64,000 nucleotides of DNA from contig NZ_JAIRAU010000048.1 in assembly GCF_020073745.1 (NCBI RefSeq), positions 62,001 to 126,000 of the forward strand, written 5' to 3'. The DNA comes from Nannocystis pusilla (lineage in GTDB: Bacteria; Myxococcota_A; Polyangia; Nannocystales; Nannocystaceae). Every line of letters starts with the position of its first letter. Position 1 is the first letter of the stretch. The notes under the pieces are model-generated. The model saw nothing but the letters and a program-made list of their open reading frames with translations. It was not told the DNA's origin and did no database searches. Shown here in pieces: positions 38,030-45,474 of this stretch. The position numbers and the translations under genes are program-made.

Positions 38030-38434
38030 TCAGGGGAAGCCGATGTAGTGGCGGCTGACGAAGCCGAGGCCGGCGCTGCTGGCGTTGGCCAGCAGCGCCC
38101 ACAAGAACGCGCGCTGCAGGCCGCAGCTGCGCAGCAGCAGGGCCTCGACGCCGACGGCGAAGCTCTCGGCGGCGAAGAAATAGATGGTGTAGCGGTGGTC
38201 GACGAGGGCGGGCCAGCGATAGCCGAGGTCCTCGTAGGCGCGCGAGTAGAACACCGCGAAGAACACGAACCACACGTAGGGGTGCGTGAGCGCCGAGGCG
38301 AGGAAAGCAAGCCCCACCCGCTGAGGCCAGCGGAGCACCACCGTGCGGTCGGGCCCGCTGAGCGCGCGCAGATAGATCGGCACCTCCACCAGCTGGGTGA
38401 AGGCGAAGGACCAGAACCAGCGGCCGATCGTCAC
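38030..38434 (-). CDS. Multi-pass membrane protein, 134 aa
   Basis: Start GTG at 38434 (MTIGRWFWSFAFTQLVEVPIYLR). Three or four hydrophobic segments: FWSFAFTQLVEVPIYL, VGLAFLASALTHPYVWFVFFAVFY, YTIYFFAAESFAVGVEALLL, and FLWALLANASSAGLGF. The aromatic residues and small size suggest an inner-membrane protein; I do not recognise the family. A longer open frame upstream (to 38941) is unlikely because its residues are of the shadow type and overlap the divergent lipoprotein. Confidence 0.7.
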   Translation of the reverse strand: MTIGRWFWSFAFTQLVEVPIYLRALSGPDRTVVLRWPQRVGLAFLASALTHPYVWFVFFAVFYSRAYEDLGYRWPALVDHRYTIYFFAAESFAVGVEALLLRSCGLQRAFLWALLANASSAGLGFVSRHYIGFP

Positions 38435-38554
38435 GCGCGCGCAATGTACCAGGCGCTCGCGCCGATGAGCGGGGGGGGAACAAGGTTGTCGCTGACGGTC
38501 GCTGCTGTTATCGTCCGCGCGCCGGCCGTCTCGGCCGTCAGGAGCAGTCTGCCC

Positions 38555-38965
38555 ATGAAGCGCCTCTCGATGTCCCTCTCGTCCGTGTTCGTCGCCGTCG
38601 CCACCGGCTGCGGCATCGGTCCGGAAATCGACGACTTCAATCAGTCCGCCGTCGCCGCCGCGGTGGCCGACTGCCCCTGCGGGCACATCGGCTACTCCTC
38701 CGAGGAGGAGTGCCGCGCCGAGGCGCCGCCGACCGCCGCGGAGCAGGCCTGCGTCGAGGCGCTGTTCAAGAACATCGAAGGCGACTACGAGCCGCACCTC
38801 GTGTGCCGCACCGGCGCCAACAACCGCTTCGCCAACTGCCTCACCAGCAAGACCTGCAGCGACCTCGCCCGCCTGGCGTGCCTGACCGACTACGCCGACG
38901 AGGTCGAGGACTGCCCGGCTTTCCCGGCCGACGTCCAGCAAGAGCTCACGGAGTGCCAGACCTGA
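38555..38965 (+). CDS. Small Cys-rich lipoprotein, 136 aa
   Basis: Start ATG at 38555 with AGGAG upstream. Signal peptide (MKRLSMSLSSVFVAVATGC) ends in lipobox TGC. The mature protein has eight or so Cys in CPCGH, EECR, QACVEAL, LVCRTG, NCLTSKTC, ACLTDY, DCPAF and ECQT, a spacing suggesting disulfide-bonded helices. No known family. It precedes deoC by five bases, so they may share a transcript even though a link is not obvious. Confidence 0.75.
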   Translation: MKRLSMSLSSVFVAVATGCGIGPEIDDFNQSAVAAAVADCPCGHIGYSSEEECRAEAPPTAAEQACVEALFKNIEGDYEPHLVCRTGANNRFANCLTSKTCSDLARLACLTDYADEVEDCPAFPADVQQELTECQT

Positions 38966-38970
38966 GCGCC

Positions 38971-39684
38971 ATGCGCCGCGCCGCGCTCGCAGCCGCGATC
39001 GATCACACCCTGCTGCGCGCGACCGCGACGGCGGCGCAGATCGAGGTGCTGTGCCGTGAGGCCCACGAGCACGGGTTCTTCAGCGTGTGCGTGCAGCCGT
39101 GCCGGGTCGCGCTGGCCCGGCGCACGCTGACGGCGCTGGCCGCGAGCACGCGCGTGTGCACGGTGATCGGCTTCCCGCTCGGCGCCAACACGCCGGCGAT
39201 CAAGGCCGCCGAGGCGGCGCAGGCGCTGGCCGACGGGGCCGACGAGCTCGACATGGTGATCGCGCTCGGGCCCCTGCGCGACGGCGACGAGGCGGCTGTC
39301 CTCGCGGACATCCGCGGCGTGGTCGCTGCCGGGGCGGGGACGCACCTGACGAAGGTGATCCTCGAGACGGCGCTCCTGACCCCGGAGGAGATCGACGCGG
39401 CCTGCCGCCTCAGCGTGGCCGCAGGGGCGCAGTACGTGAAGACCTCGACCGGCTTCGGCCCGGGGGGAGCGACGGTCGCGGCGGTCCAGCGGATGCGCGC
39501 GGCGGTCGGGCCGGGCTTCGGGGTCAAGGCCAGCGGCGGGATCGCCGACGCGGCGACCGCCCGGGCCATGCTGGCCGCCGGCGCCTCGCGGCTCGGCGCC
39601 AGCGCCTCGGTGGCGATCGTCGCCGGCTGGGACGAAGATGTCCCCATCGACAGGGTCGATCGGGCAGATCAGGAAGGCACATGA
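38971..39684 (+). CDS. deoC: Deoxyribose-phosphate aldolase
   Basis: A 237-residue class I aldolase that cleaves 2-deoxyribose 5-phosphate to glyceraldehyde 3-phosphate and acetaldehyde. The catalytic Schiff-base Lys is in VKTSTGFG, and VKASGGI carries the second conserved Lys; the N-terminal IDHTLL and the CREA..HGF..VCV region match DeoC. ATG 38971 is preferred (GTG 38953 would add six residues). Overlap with the next gene by ATGA links it to a nucleoside phosphorylase, which produces the pentose-1-phosphate. A palindrome (39296-39311) is read in frame as AAVLADIRG. Confidence 0.95.
   Translation: MRRAALAAAIDHTLLRATATAAQIEVLCREAHEHGFFSVCVQPCRVALARRTLTALAASTRVCTVIGFPLGANTPAIKAAEAAQALADGADELDMVIALGPLRDGDEAAVLADIRGVVAAGAGTHLTKVILETALLTPEEIDAACRLSVAAGAQYVKTSTGFGPGGATVAAVQRMRAAVGPGFGVKASGGIADAATARAMLAAGASRLGASASVAIVAGWDEDVPIDRVDRADQEGT
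39296..39311. repeat. Exact palindrome inside deoC
   Basis: CTGTCC TCGC GGACAT, exact TGTCC-N4-GGACA core, read in frame as VLADIR. Confidence 0.75.
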
Positions 39685-40535
39685 CGCAAGGCTACGAGTC
39701 CGCCACGGTCGTCCGCGACGCCGAGGGCCGCCAGTATCACATCGCCCTCAAGCCGGGCGAGGTGGCCCGCCACATCATCCTCGTCGGCGACCCCGAGCGC
39801 GCGCGCCGGGTCGCCGGCACCTTCGAGTCGATCGAGCTCGAGCGGACCAACCGCGAGTACGTCACGATCACCGGCCGCCACCAGGGCCTGCGCGTCAGCG
39901 TGATGGGCACCGGCATGGGCGCGGCCAGCACCGAGATCGCCATCGTCGAGCTGACGCAGTGCGTCGAGCGGCCGGTGATGATCCGCTGCGGCAGCACCGG
40001 GGCGCTCCAGCCGGGCATGGCGCTCGGCGACCTGGTCATCTCGCAGGCGTCGCTGCGGCTCGAGAACACCACCCGCTTCTACGTCGACGACGGCTACCCC
40101 GCGGTCGCCGACCCGCAGGCGGTGATGGCCCTCGCGGCCGCCGCCGACGCGAGCGGCCAGCGCTACCACGTCGGCGTCACGGCCACGTCCCCGAGCTTCT
40201 ACGCCGGCCAGGGCCGCGCGGTGGCCGGCTTCGCGCCGCGCGAGCCCGACATCGTCGAGCGCCTGGCGCGGCAGGGCGTCAAGAACCTCGAGATGGAGAC
40301 GTCGTGCCTGCTGACGCTGGCGACCCTGCGCGGGTTCGTGGCCGGGGCGGTGTGCGCGGTCTATGCCACCCGCGGCGACGACGTGTTCATCTCGCCTGCG
40401 CAAAAGGACATGGCCGAAAAGGCATGTGTGACGACCGGCCTCGGGGCGCTGCACCTGCTCGACGCGATGGAGCGGGCCCGCGGTTCGCGGCCGATCTGGC
40501 ACCCGGGCCTCGAGCTGGCGGAGCCGACGCGCTGA
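39681..40535 (+). CDS. udp: Nucleoside phosphorylase (uridine phosphorylase-like)
   Basis: A 284-residue phosphorylase of the Udp/MTAN fold, which splits pyrimidine (deoxy)nucleosides into base and pentose-1-phosphate. Supporting sequence: GDPERARRVAG (phosphate loop), MGTGMGAAS, IRCGSTGALQPGMALGDLVIS and NLEMETSCLLTLA, where the E-M-E motif contacts ribose. The start ATG at 39681 overlaps the deoC stop. Together they release and cleave nucleoside sugars. A palindrome copy at 40408-40427 is read in frame as KDMAEKAC near the C-terminus. Exact substrate is not certain; udp is the closest name. Confidence 0.9.
   Translation: MTQGYESATVVRDAEGRQYHIALKPGEVARHIILVGDPERARRVAGTFESIELERTNREYVTITGRHQGLRVSVMGTGMGAASTEIAIVELTQCVERPVMIRCGSTGALQPGMALGDLVISQASLRLENTTRFYVDDGYPAVADPQAVMALAAAADASGQRYHVGVTATSPSFYAGQGRAVAGFAPREPDIVERLARQGVKNLEMETSCLLTLATLRGFVAGAVCAVYATRGDDVFISPAQKDMAEKACVTTGLGALHLLDAMERARGSRPIWHPGLELAEPTR
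40408..40427. repeat. Palindrome copy in the phosphorylase gene
   Basis: ACATGGCC GAAA AGGCATGT (40408-40427); two changed positions preserve pairing partly. In frame. Confidence 0.6.
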
Positions 40536-40698
40536 GGCCGCGCCGCGGCGCAGGCGGTGCGGGCGCGGCACGGCCGAGGCCCGCGCACACGATCGCGGGC
40601 CGGCGATCGACGCGTTCGTTTCTCGGCTCGCCGACCCGAGGTGAGGCGATCGACGTCCTGGCGGGGTCGACGCCGCGCGCGATCGTAGGCTTGGCCGG

Positions 40699-41685
40699 AT
40701 GTCGCCTGGCCACCCCAGGAGCGTCTTCACGGCCGAGCTGTTGCTGCTGATCGGCCTCACGATCGTGGCGCTGCAGGCCCGCGCGCTGCTGCGGGGGCGC
40801 GCGTCGCTGCTGCAGGCCGTCCACGACGACGTGCTGGCGGCCACGCGCGCGGCCGCGGCGGAGCTCGACCGGCAGCACCGAGAGTGCATGGGGGTGGTGC
40901 GGGCCGTGGCGGCCGACCTCGACGCGGGGCGGCTGTCGCTGGCGGGCGTCGAGCGCCGGCTCGCCCAGGAGGTCGCGGAGCAGCCGCAGGTGTTCGGGCT
41001 CGTGGTCGCCTTCGCGGCGTCGGACGGGGCGGTGCTGATGCCGGCCAACATCCGCCGCGAGCGCGGGCGCGTGACGGTGCGCCTCGATCGCGGGGCCGAC
41101 GACGTGCGCCGCACCGACTGGTTCCAGGCCGTGGCCGCGCACCCCGAGCCCGGCTGGCTCGGGCCGTTCCGCGGCCCCTTCTCCGGGCACTTCATCGCGC
41201 TCTACTGCGAGCCGTGGTCGCCGCCCGCCCGGCGAAGCGCGCGCGGGCACGTGTGCGCCAGCCTGTCGCTGCACGACGTCGAGGCGCAGCGGCAGTCGTT
41301 GCCGTCGGGCCGCTTCGGCTACTCGTGGGTGCTGTCGCACGAGGGGCGGTCGCTGGCGCATCCGAAGGTCGACTGGGTGCGCGCCGCGAAGACGCCCGAG
41401 CAGCTGGCGGAGGAGACCGGCGACGGGCGGCTCGCCGAGCTGAGCGCGAGGATCGCGGCCGGCGCGGCGGGCACGCTGCTCGCCGACGATCCGCTGACGG
41501 GGCGGCGCGCCGAGATGATCCAGGAGCCGATCGCGGCGTCGGGGGGATCGCTGGTCGCGGTGATCCTGCGCGACGATGTCCTCGCGGCCGAGCCGTCGCT
41601 GCGGCGGCTGCAGATCGAGATCGCGGCCGCGGTGCTGGCGACGTTCACCGCCGTGAGCGCGGTCCTGCTGGGAGGACGGCGATGA
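40699..41685 (+). CDS. Cache-domain-like membrane sensor without output domain, 328 aa
   Basis: A periplasmic-facing sensor flanked by two membrane segments: residues 12-30 (AELLLLIGLTIVALQARAL) and about 305-325 (IEIAAAVLATFTAVSAVLL). The region between them has dCache traits: a long N-terminal helix, DWFQAVAAHPEPGWLGPF with W-x-x-P and the typical YCEPW, then SLSLHDVEAQRQ, RFGYSWVLSHEGRSLAHPK and NIRRER. No histidine kinase, GGDEF or MCP output domain follows. Instead its stop overlaps the start of a channel-like gene (ATGA), so the channel may be the effector. Likely ligand unknown. Confidence 0.78.
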   Translation: MSPGHPRSVFTAELLLLIGLTIVALQARALLRGRASLLQAVHDDVLAATRAAAAELDRQHRECMGVVRAVAADLDAGRLSLAGVERRLAQEVAEQPQVFGLVVAFAASDGAVLMPANIRRERGRVTVRLDRGADDVRRTDWFQAVAAHPEPGWLGPFRGPFSGHFIALYCEPWSPPARRSARGHVCASLSLHDVEAQRQSLPSGRFGYSWVLSHEGRSLAHPKVDWVRAAKTPEQLAEETGDGRLAELSARIAAGAAGTLLADDPLTGRRAEMIQEPIAASGGSLVAVILRDDVLAAEPSLRRLQIEIAAAVLATFTAVSAVLLGGRR

Positions 41686-42797
41686 AGCCGTGGCGGCTGT
41701 CGTTCGCGGCCACCGTGCCGTTCGCGGCCGGCGTGCTGTTCGTGTGGCGGCTCGAGCTCGCGGGCATCGACCCGTCGCGCGCGACCCCGGTGATCGACGT
41801 CGACGCGGTCGATCGCTTCGTCGCCGAGAGCGCGCGCCGCAGCGGCCGGGTCGGCATGCCGGCGCCGGTGCGGATCGAGACCGGCATCGAGCTGCACGCG
41901 ATCGTGTTCCCCGGCCCGCACGAGACGATCCTGACCGGGCACCTGTGGCAGCTCTACCCGCCGTCGTCGCCGCGGCGGCTGTCGCGGGGGGTCGTGTTCC
42001 CCGACGCCGTCCCGCTCGACGACGACGTCATGCGCCGCGCCTGGCGGGTCGACACGCCGCGCGGGGAGGTCGTCGGCTGGTACTTCCGGACCACGCTGAA
42101 CCGCCGGGTCGACTACGCCAAGTTTCCCATCGACGAGCGCCGGGTGGTCCTGCGCATGTGGCACGCCGACCCGACCGAGGACGTCGTGCTGGTGCCGCAC
42201 TTCGCGGCCTATCACGCGATGTTCCCGGCGCTCCGACCTGGCCTGAGGGACAGGCTTCAGGTGCCGGGCTGGACGGTCGAGTCGAGCGAGTTCTCGCTGG
42301 CGACGACGGAGCGGCGGACCGGCTTCGGCCTGCCCGGGTTCGCGGCCGAGGGCGAGGTCCCGGAGCTCGGCTTCGAGGTCCGGCTGACGCGTAACTTCAC
42401 CGACGCGTTCGTCTCGAACCTGCTGCCGCTGATGATCGTCGCCATGCTGCTGTTCGGCGTGCTGATGACGGCCAGCCTCGACAAGGACAAGGCCGAGCGC
42501 CACGGCTTCACCAGCTCGGCGGCCTACGCGACCAGCGCGGCGCTGCTGTTCGTCGCGCTGGTCGGGCACCTGCAGATCCGCCAGGAGGTGGCGACGCCGC
42601 AGATCCTCTACATCGAGTACTTCTACTTCGTCGCCTACTTCATGATCCTCGCCGTCTCGGTGGTGGTGTTCATCACCGCGACGCCGGGGCCGCACTCGCG
42701 GTTCATCGCCTACGGCGACGTGCTGCTGCCGAAGGTGCTGTACTGGCCGCTCAGCTTCGCGCTGTTCTTCGCGGTCACGGTCCGCGTGTTCTACTGA
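41682..42797 (+). CDS. Pentameric ligand-gated ion channel-like protein (Cys-loop fold, prokaryotic)
   Basis: A 371-residue protein with an N-terminal hydrophobic segment (residues 8-24), a beta-rich extracytoplasmic domain (about 65-240) and four C-terminal membrane segments (about 246-263, 281-297, 308-331, 352-370). Supporting pLGIC features: GHLWQLYP, FRTTLNRRVDYAKFPIDERRVVLRMW with the F-P-x-D motif (148-151) of these receptors, and FEVRLTRNFTDAFVSNLLPL leading into M1 with the conserved Pro249. There is no Cys-loop Cys pair, as in GLIC and ELIC. It is coupled to the upstream Cache-like gene by ATGA overlap. An ordinary uncharacterised membrane protein is the main alternative. Confidence 0.72.
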   Translation: MKPWRLSFAATVPFAAGVLFVWRLELAGIDPSRATPVIDVDAVDRFVAESARRSGRVGMPAPVRIETGIELHAIVFPGPHETILTGHLWQLYPPSSPRRLSRGVVFPDAVPLDDDVMRRAWRVDTPRGEVVGWYFRTTLNRRVDYAKFPIDERRVVLRMWHADPTEDVVLVPHFAAYHAMFPALRPGLRDRLQVPGWTVESSEFSLATTERRTGFGLPGFAAEGEVPELGFEVRLTRNFTDAFVSNLLPLMIVAMLLFGVLMTASLDKDKAERHGFTSSAAYATSAALLFVALVGHLQIRQEVATPQILYIEYFYFVAYFMILAVSVVVFITATPGPHSRFIAYGDVLLPKVLYWPLSFALFFAVTVRVFY

Positions 42798-42804
42798 GAG
42801 ATGG

Positions 42805-44127
42805 TCACGGCTTGAAGCCGGCGACCTTCATCGCCGCGTCGAAGTCGTCGTCGCAGATCGAGAAGAACTGGCCGTCGAACGGCTGGGCGAACTCCAGCAG
42901 GCGCGCCGGCGGGTAGGCCGCGAGGTCGCTGGAAACCAGCGGATCGGGGGCGGTGCAGCCGGGGCCGATGCCGAACAGGTCCTGCTCCTCGGCGTTGGGG
43001 TGGTCGGCGTAGACGAGCGGGACCTCGCCGGTCTCGAAGTCCTGCGGCACGCCGGCCAGGCCGATGACGCGCACGGTCGCGCCGCCGGTCTTGCTGGCCT
43101 GGATGCCCTGCAGGAACTGCACGTACTTCGACAGCGGCTGCAGCACGGCCTCGCTCGGGTCGCCGGTGATCGCGCCGGTGACGTCGTGATTGGTCGCGTG
43201 GCACTCGGTGTAGGTCCCCGGGCCGCCGGTGCAGGTGACGCCGGCGTTGAAGCACACGGCGCTGGTCGCGTCGGGACGGTCCGGGTCCTCCCAGAAGGTC
43301 TTGTTGGTGGTGAAGATCTCCGAGAACTCGGGGACGTAGCTGCAGTCCATCTCGTCGGTGATGAAGACGATCCGCAGGTCGGCCTCGGGGCGGAGGAAGC
43401 CGTAGTTGGTGGGGCTCCCGGGCAATGCGGTCTGAGCCAGCGCGAGGTACATGCTCTCGAGCGGCGACTCGAAGCCGCAGCCGGACACGCCCTGCGGCAG
43501 CGTGCAGGCCAGCGCGTCGGCGAGGCCGGCGGCGACGTTGAGCTGCCCGTTCGTGCGCTCGAGCCAGTTGCGCGGCTTGGGGTCGGGGTCGTCGGCGGTG
43601 GCGGTCGGCGCGACGATGAAGTCCGCGGGATCGATCGTGCAATGATCGGTGCACGCCTCCGAGTAGTCCTGCATGTTGAAGGTGAAGTCGCCGAGGGCGA
43701 CGGCCGCGTGGCAGCTGCGCATGACGAACTTGCCGCCCTCGGGGGTGGTCTGCGCGGCCGGGCAGCGCGGGTTGGCGGCGTCGGTGGTGGTGACGGCGAT
43801 CCGCAGGTCGAGGCCGTCCAGACCCTCGAGGAAGGAAGGGATGCTGGCGACCAGGCGGCTCTGGTGATTGGCCATGCTGCCGGAGTTGTCGATGACGAAC
43901 AGGACGTCGACGGCGGTCACCGGCGGCTCCGGCTCGCCGGTCGTCGAGTCGGTGGGATCTGCGGTGGTGGTCAGACCGGGCGGGTCGCCGGTCGAGTCGC
44001 CGGTCGGATCGCCGGAGGTGCCGGGGGGGTCGTTCCCGGTGTCGTCGCCGGTGAGGCTGATGCCCTTGAGCTCGCAGGCGGCGACCAGCGGGACGAGCAA
44101 AGAGAGGGTGAGGGGTAGGCGTGTCAT
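42805..44127 (-). CDS. VWA-domain lipoprotein, 440 aa
   Basis: A surface lipoprotein with signal MTRLPLTLSLLVPLVAAC (lipobox VAAC), a Thr/Asp/Gly linker (DSTGDPPGLTTTADPTDSTT), and a VWA domain from about residue 72 with MIDAS motif DNSGSM, plus further Cys pairs (RCPAA, RSCHAA, TDHCTIDP, CTGGPGTYTECH) suggesting disulfides. The end (FFSICDDDFDAAMKVAGFKP) is a further conserved-looking helix. It is the convergent neighbour of the channel-like gene, seven bases from its stop. Ligand binding or adhesion is the likely role; nothing specific is identified. Confidence 0.85.
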   Translation of the reverse strand: MTRLPLTLSLLVPLVAACELKGISLTGDDTGNDPPGTSGDPTGDSTGDPPGLTTTADPTDSTTGEPEPPVTAVDVLFVIDNSGSMANHQSRLVASIPSFLEGLDGLDLRIAVTTTDAANPRCPAAQTTPEGGKFVMRSCHAAVALGDFTFNMQDYSEACTDHCTIDPADFIVAPTATADDPDPKPRNWLERTNGQLNVAAGLADALACTLPQGVSGCGFESPLESMYLALAQTALPGSPTNYGFLRPEADLRIVFITDEMDCSYVPEFSEIFTTNKTFWEDPDRPDATSAVCFNAGVTCTGGPGTYTECHATNHDVTGAITGDPSEAVLQPLSKYVQFLQGIQASKTGGATVRVIGLAGVPQDFETGEVPLVYADHPNAEEQDLFGIGPGCTAPDPLVSSDLAAYPPARLLEFAQPFDGQFFSICDDDFDAAMKVAGFKP

Positions 44128-44135
44128 CGATCGGG

Positions 44136-44891
44136 CTATGGCCGCGGCTCGCCGATCTCGTGCGACGAATTGCAGGCCGCCCTCGCTCGCTCGCGCAGGG
44201 GGGAATGTGGGTAGTCGACGAGGAAGGCGTCGACCTCGCGGCGCGCGTCGCTCGGGCGCGCGAGCAGGCACAGGGCCTCGATCCGCCGCAGGCGCGCCTC
44301 GGGCACCAGGGACCCGCGCGGGTGCGCGACGAGGTAAGCGTCGGCGTGGCGCAGCGCGGCGACGCCGTCGCCGTCGCGCACGGCCTGGCCGGCGGCGCGC
44401 ACCGTGGCGAGCTCGCGCGCGAGGTCGGCCTCGTCCCCTGGTCTTTCGGGCATGACTGAAGGTGCAGATCGCGGCGGCGCCGGCTGGGCGGCCGGCGCCG
44501 CCGGTGGGATGTCCGCAGGGACAGGTGGCGCCGGGATCAGCGAGGGGCGCGGCGCGGGGGCCTGCACCGGCTGCTCGCGCGCGTCGGGCTCGTGGAGGTA
44601 GGGCGCGGCGGCGGCGGCGTCGCGCCCGCGGGTCGAGAAGCGCTCGGGCCAGACGAAGCGGGCGGTGATCAGCGCGACGGCGGCGGCGGCGAGCAGGCCG
44701 TAGGCCCACACGCGCGAGGGGGACGCGGAGCGCGGGGGCGGCTCGGCGAACGCGAGCGCGGGCGCGGGCTCGCCGGCGTCGATGCGGCGGACCAGCCGTT
44801 GCCAGTTGTCGGCCGCGGCGCGCGGGGGCGGGCCGTGCTGCGCGCGATAGGCGAGCAGAAGATCGCGCGGGTCGTCATCGGGGCTGGCCAT
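44136..44891 (-). CDS. Putative membrane anti-sigma partner with TPR-like tail, 251 aa
   Basis: Start ATG 44891, within the last part of the sigma gene (17-base overlap). A cytoplasmic N-terminus (SPDDDPRDLLLAYRAQHGPPPRAAADNWQRLVRRIDAG) precedes a single membrane segment (YGLLAAAAVALITARFVW) and a Pro/Ala-rich periplasmic stretch carrying PPVPADIPPA, encoded by a dispersed palindrome, then a helical, TPR-like C-terminus (AALRHADAYLVAHPRGSLVPEARLRRIEALC). There is no zinc-binding H-x3-C-x2-C. Position and topology match membrane regulators encoded next to ECF sigma factors; that role is inferred. Confidence 0.7.
   Translation of the reverse strand: MASPDDDPRDLLLAYRAQHGPPPRAAADNWQRLVRRIDAGEPAPALAFAEPPPRSASPSRVWAYGLLAAAAVALITARFVWPERFSTRGRDAAAAAPYLHEPDAREQPVQAPAPRPSLIPAPPVPADIPPAAPAAQPAPPRSAPSVMPERPGDEADLARELATVRAAGQAVRDGDGVAALRHADAYLVAHPRGSLVPEARLRRIEALCLLARPSDARREVDAFLVDYPHSPLRERARAACNSSHEIGEPRP
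44509..44524. repeat. Exact palindrome in the anti-sigma-like gene
   Basis: ATGTCC GCAG GGACAG, exact core, read in frame on the minus strand as PVPADI. Confidence 0.8.
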
Positions 44892-45474
44892 GGGTCCTCC
44901 GCAGTTCGGGGGCGAAGCGTCGCACGGCGCGGTCGAACAGGGCCCGCGCGGCTCGCAGTCGCGAGTAGACGGTGTTGGTGTTGACGCCCGTGGCCGCGGC
45001 GATCTCGGGCGCGGTGAGGAACTCGATCTCCGCCAGCATGAAGACCTCGCGCTTGTCCTCATCGAGGGTGGCGAGGAAGCGCTCGACGAACGCGGCCGCC
45101 TCGGCCTGCGCGAGCGCCTGGTCGGGCTCGACGGCGGGCGGCGGGTCGGGGACGGCGCGCAGCCGTCTCTCGGCGCGGGCGGTGCCGCGGCGCAGGTCGG
45201 CGGCGACGCGGCGGGCGATCCCGTACAGCCAGCTGCGCATCGAGCCGGCGCGGTCGAAGTCGTCCCAGCGGCGGTAGACGACGAGGAAGACGTCCTGGAC
45301 CTTGTCGTCGACGGCCTCGGCCGGGACGCCGAAGTAGCGCAGCATCCGCCACACGAAGTCGTGGTGTTCGCGGAAGACGACGGCGAACTCGGGGGCGACC
45401 CCCGAAGGACCGGACCGCGCGGCGAGCGGAGGCATCTCGAGCGGGGATTGGCCGCCGCGCTCCGGGTCCGTCAT
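44875..45474 (-). CDS. RNA polymerase ECF sigma factor, 199 aa
   Basis: An ECF-type sigma-70 factor: region 2 (about residues 30-100: FREHHDFVWRMLRYFGVPAEAVDDKVQDVFLVVYRR, with D-x-x-Q-D-x-F) and region 4 (about 140-195: LDEDKREVFMLAEIEFLTAPEIAAATGVNTNTVYSRLRAARALF, helix-turn-helix). A Pro/Glu-rich linker joins them. The ATG at 45474 overlaps the stop of the upstream gene by four bases, and its end overlaps the downstream membrane gene by 17 bases, so the three form a tight operon. It presumably activates its own operon and envelope genes; targets unknown. Confidence 0.9.
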   Translation of the reverse strand: MTDPERGGQSPLEMPPLAARSGPSGVAPEFAVVFREHHDFVWRMLRYFGVPAEAVDDKVQDVFLVVYRRWDDFDRAGSMRSWLYGIARRVAADLRRGTARAERRLRAVPDPPPAVEPDQALAQAEAAAFVERFLATLDEDKREVFMLAEIEFLTAPEIAAATGVNTNTVYSRLRAARALFDRAVRRFAPELRRTHGQPR

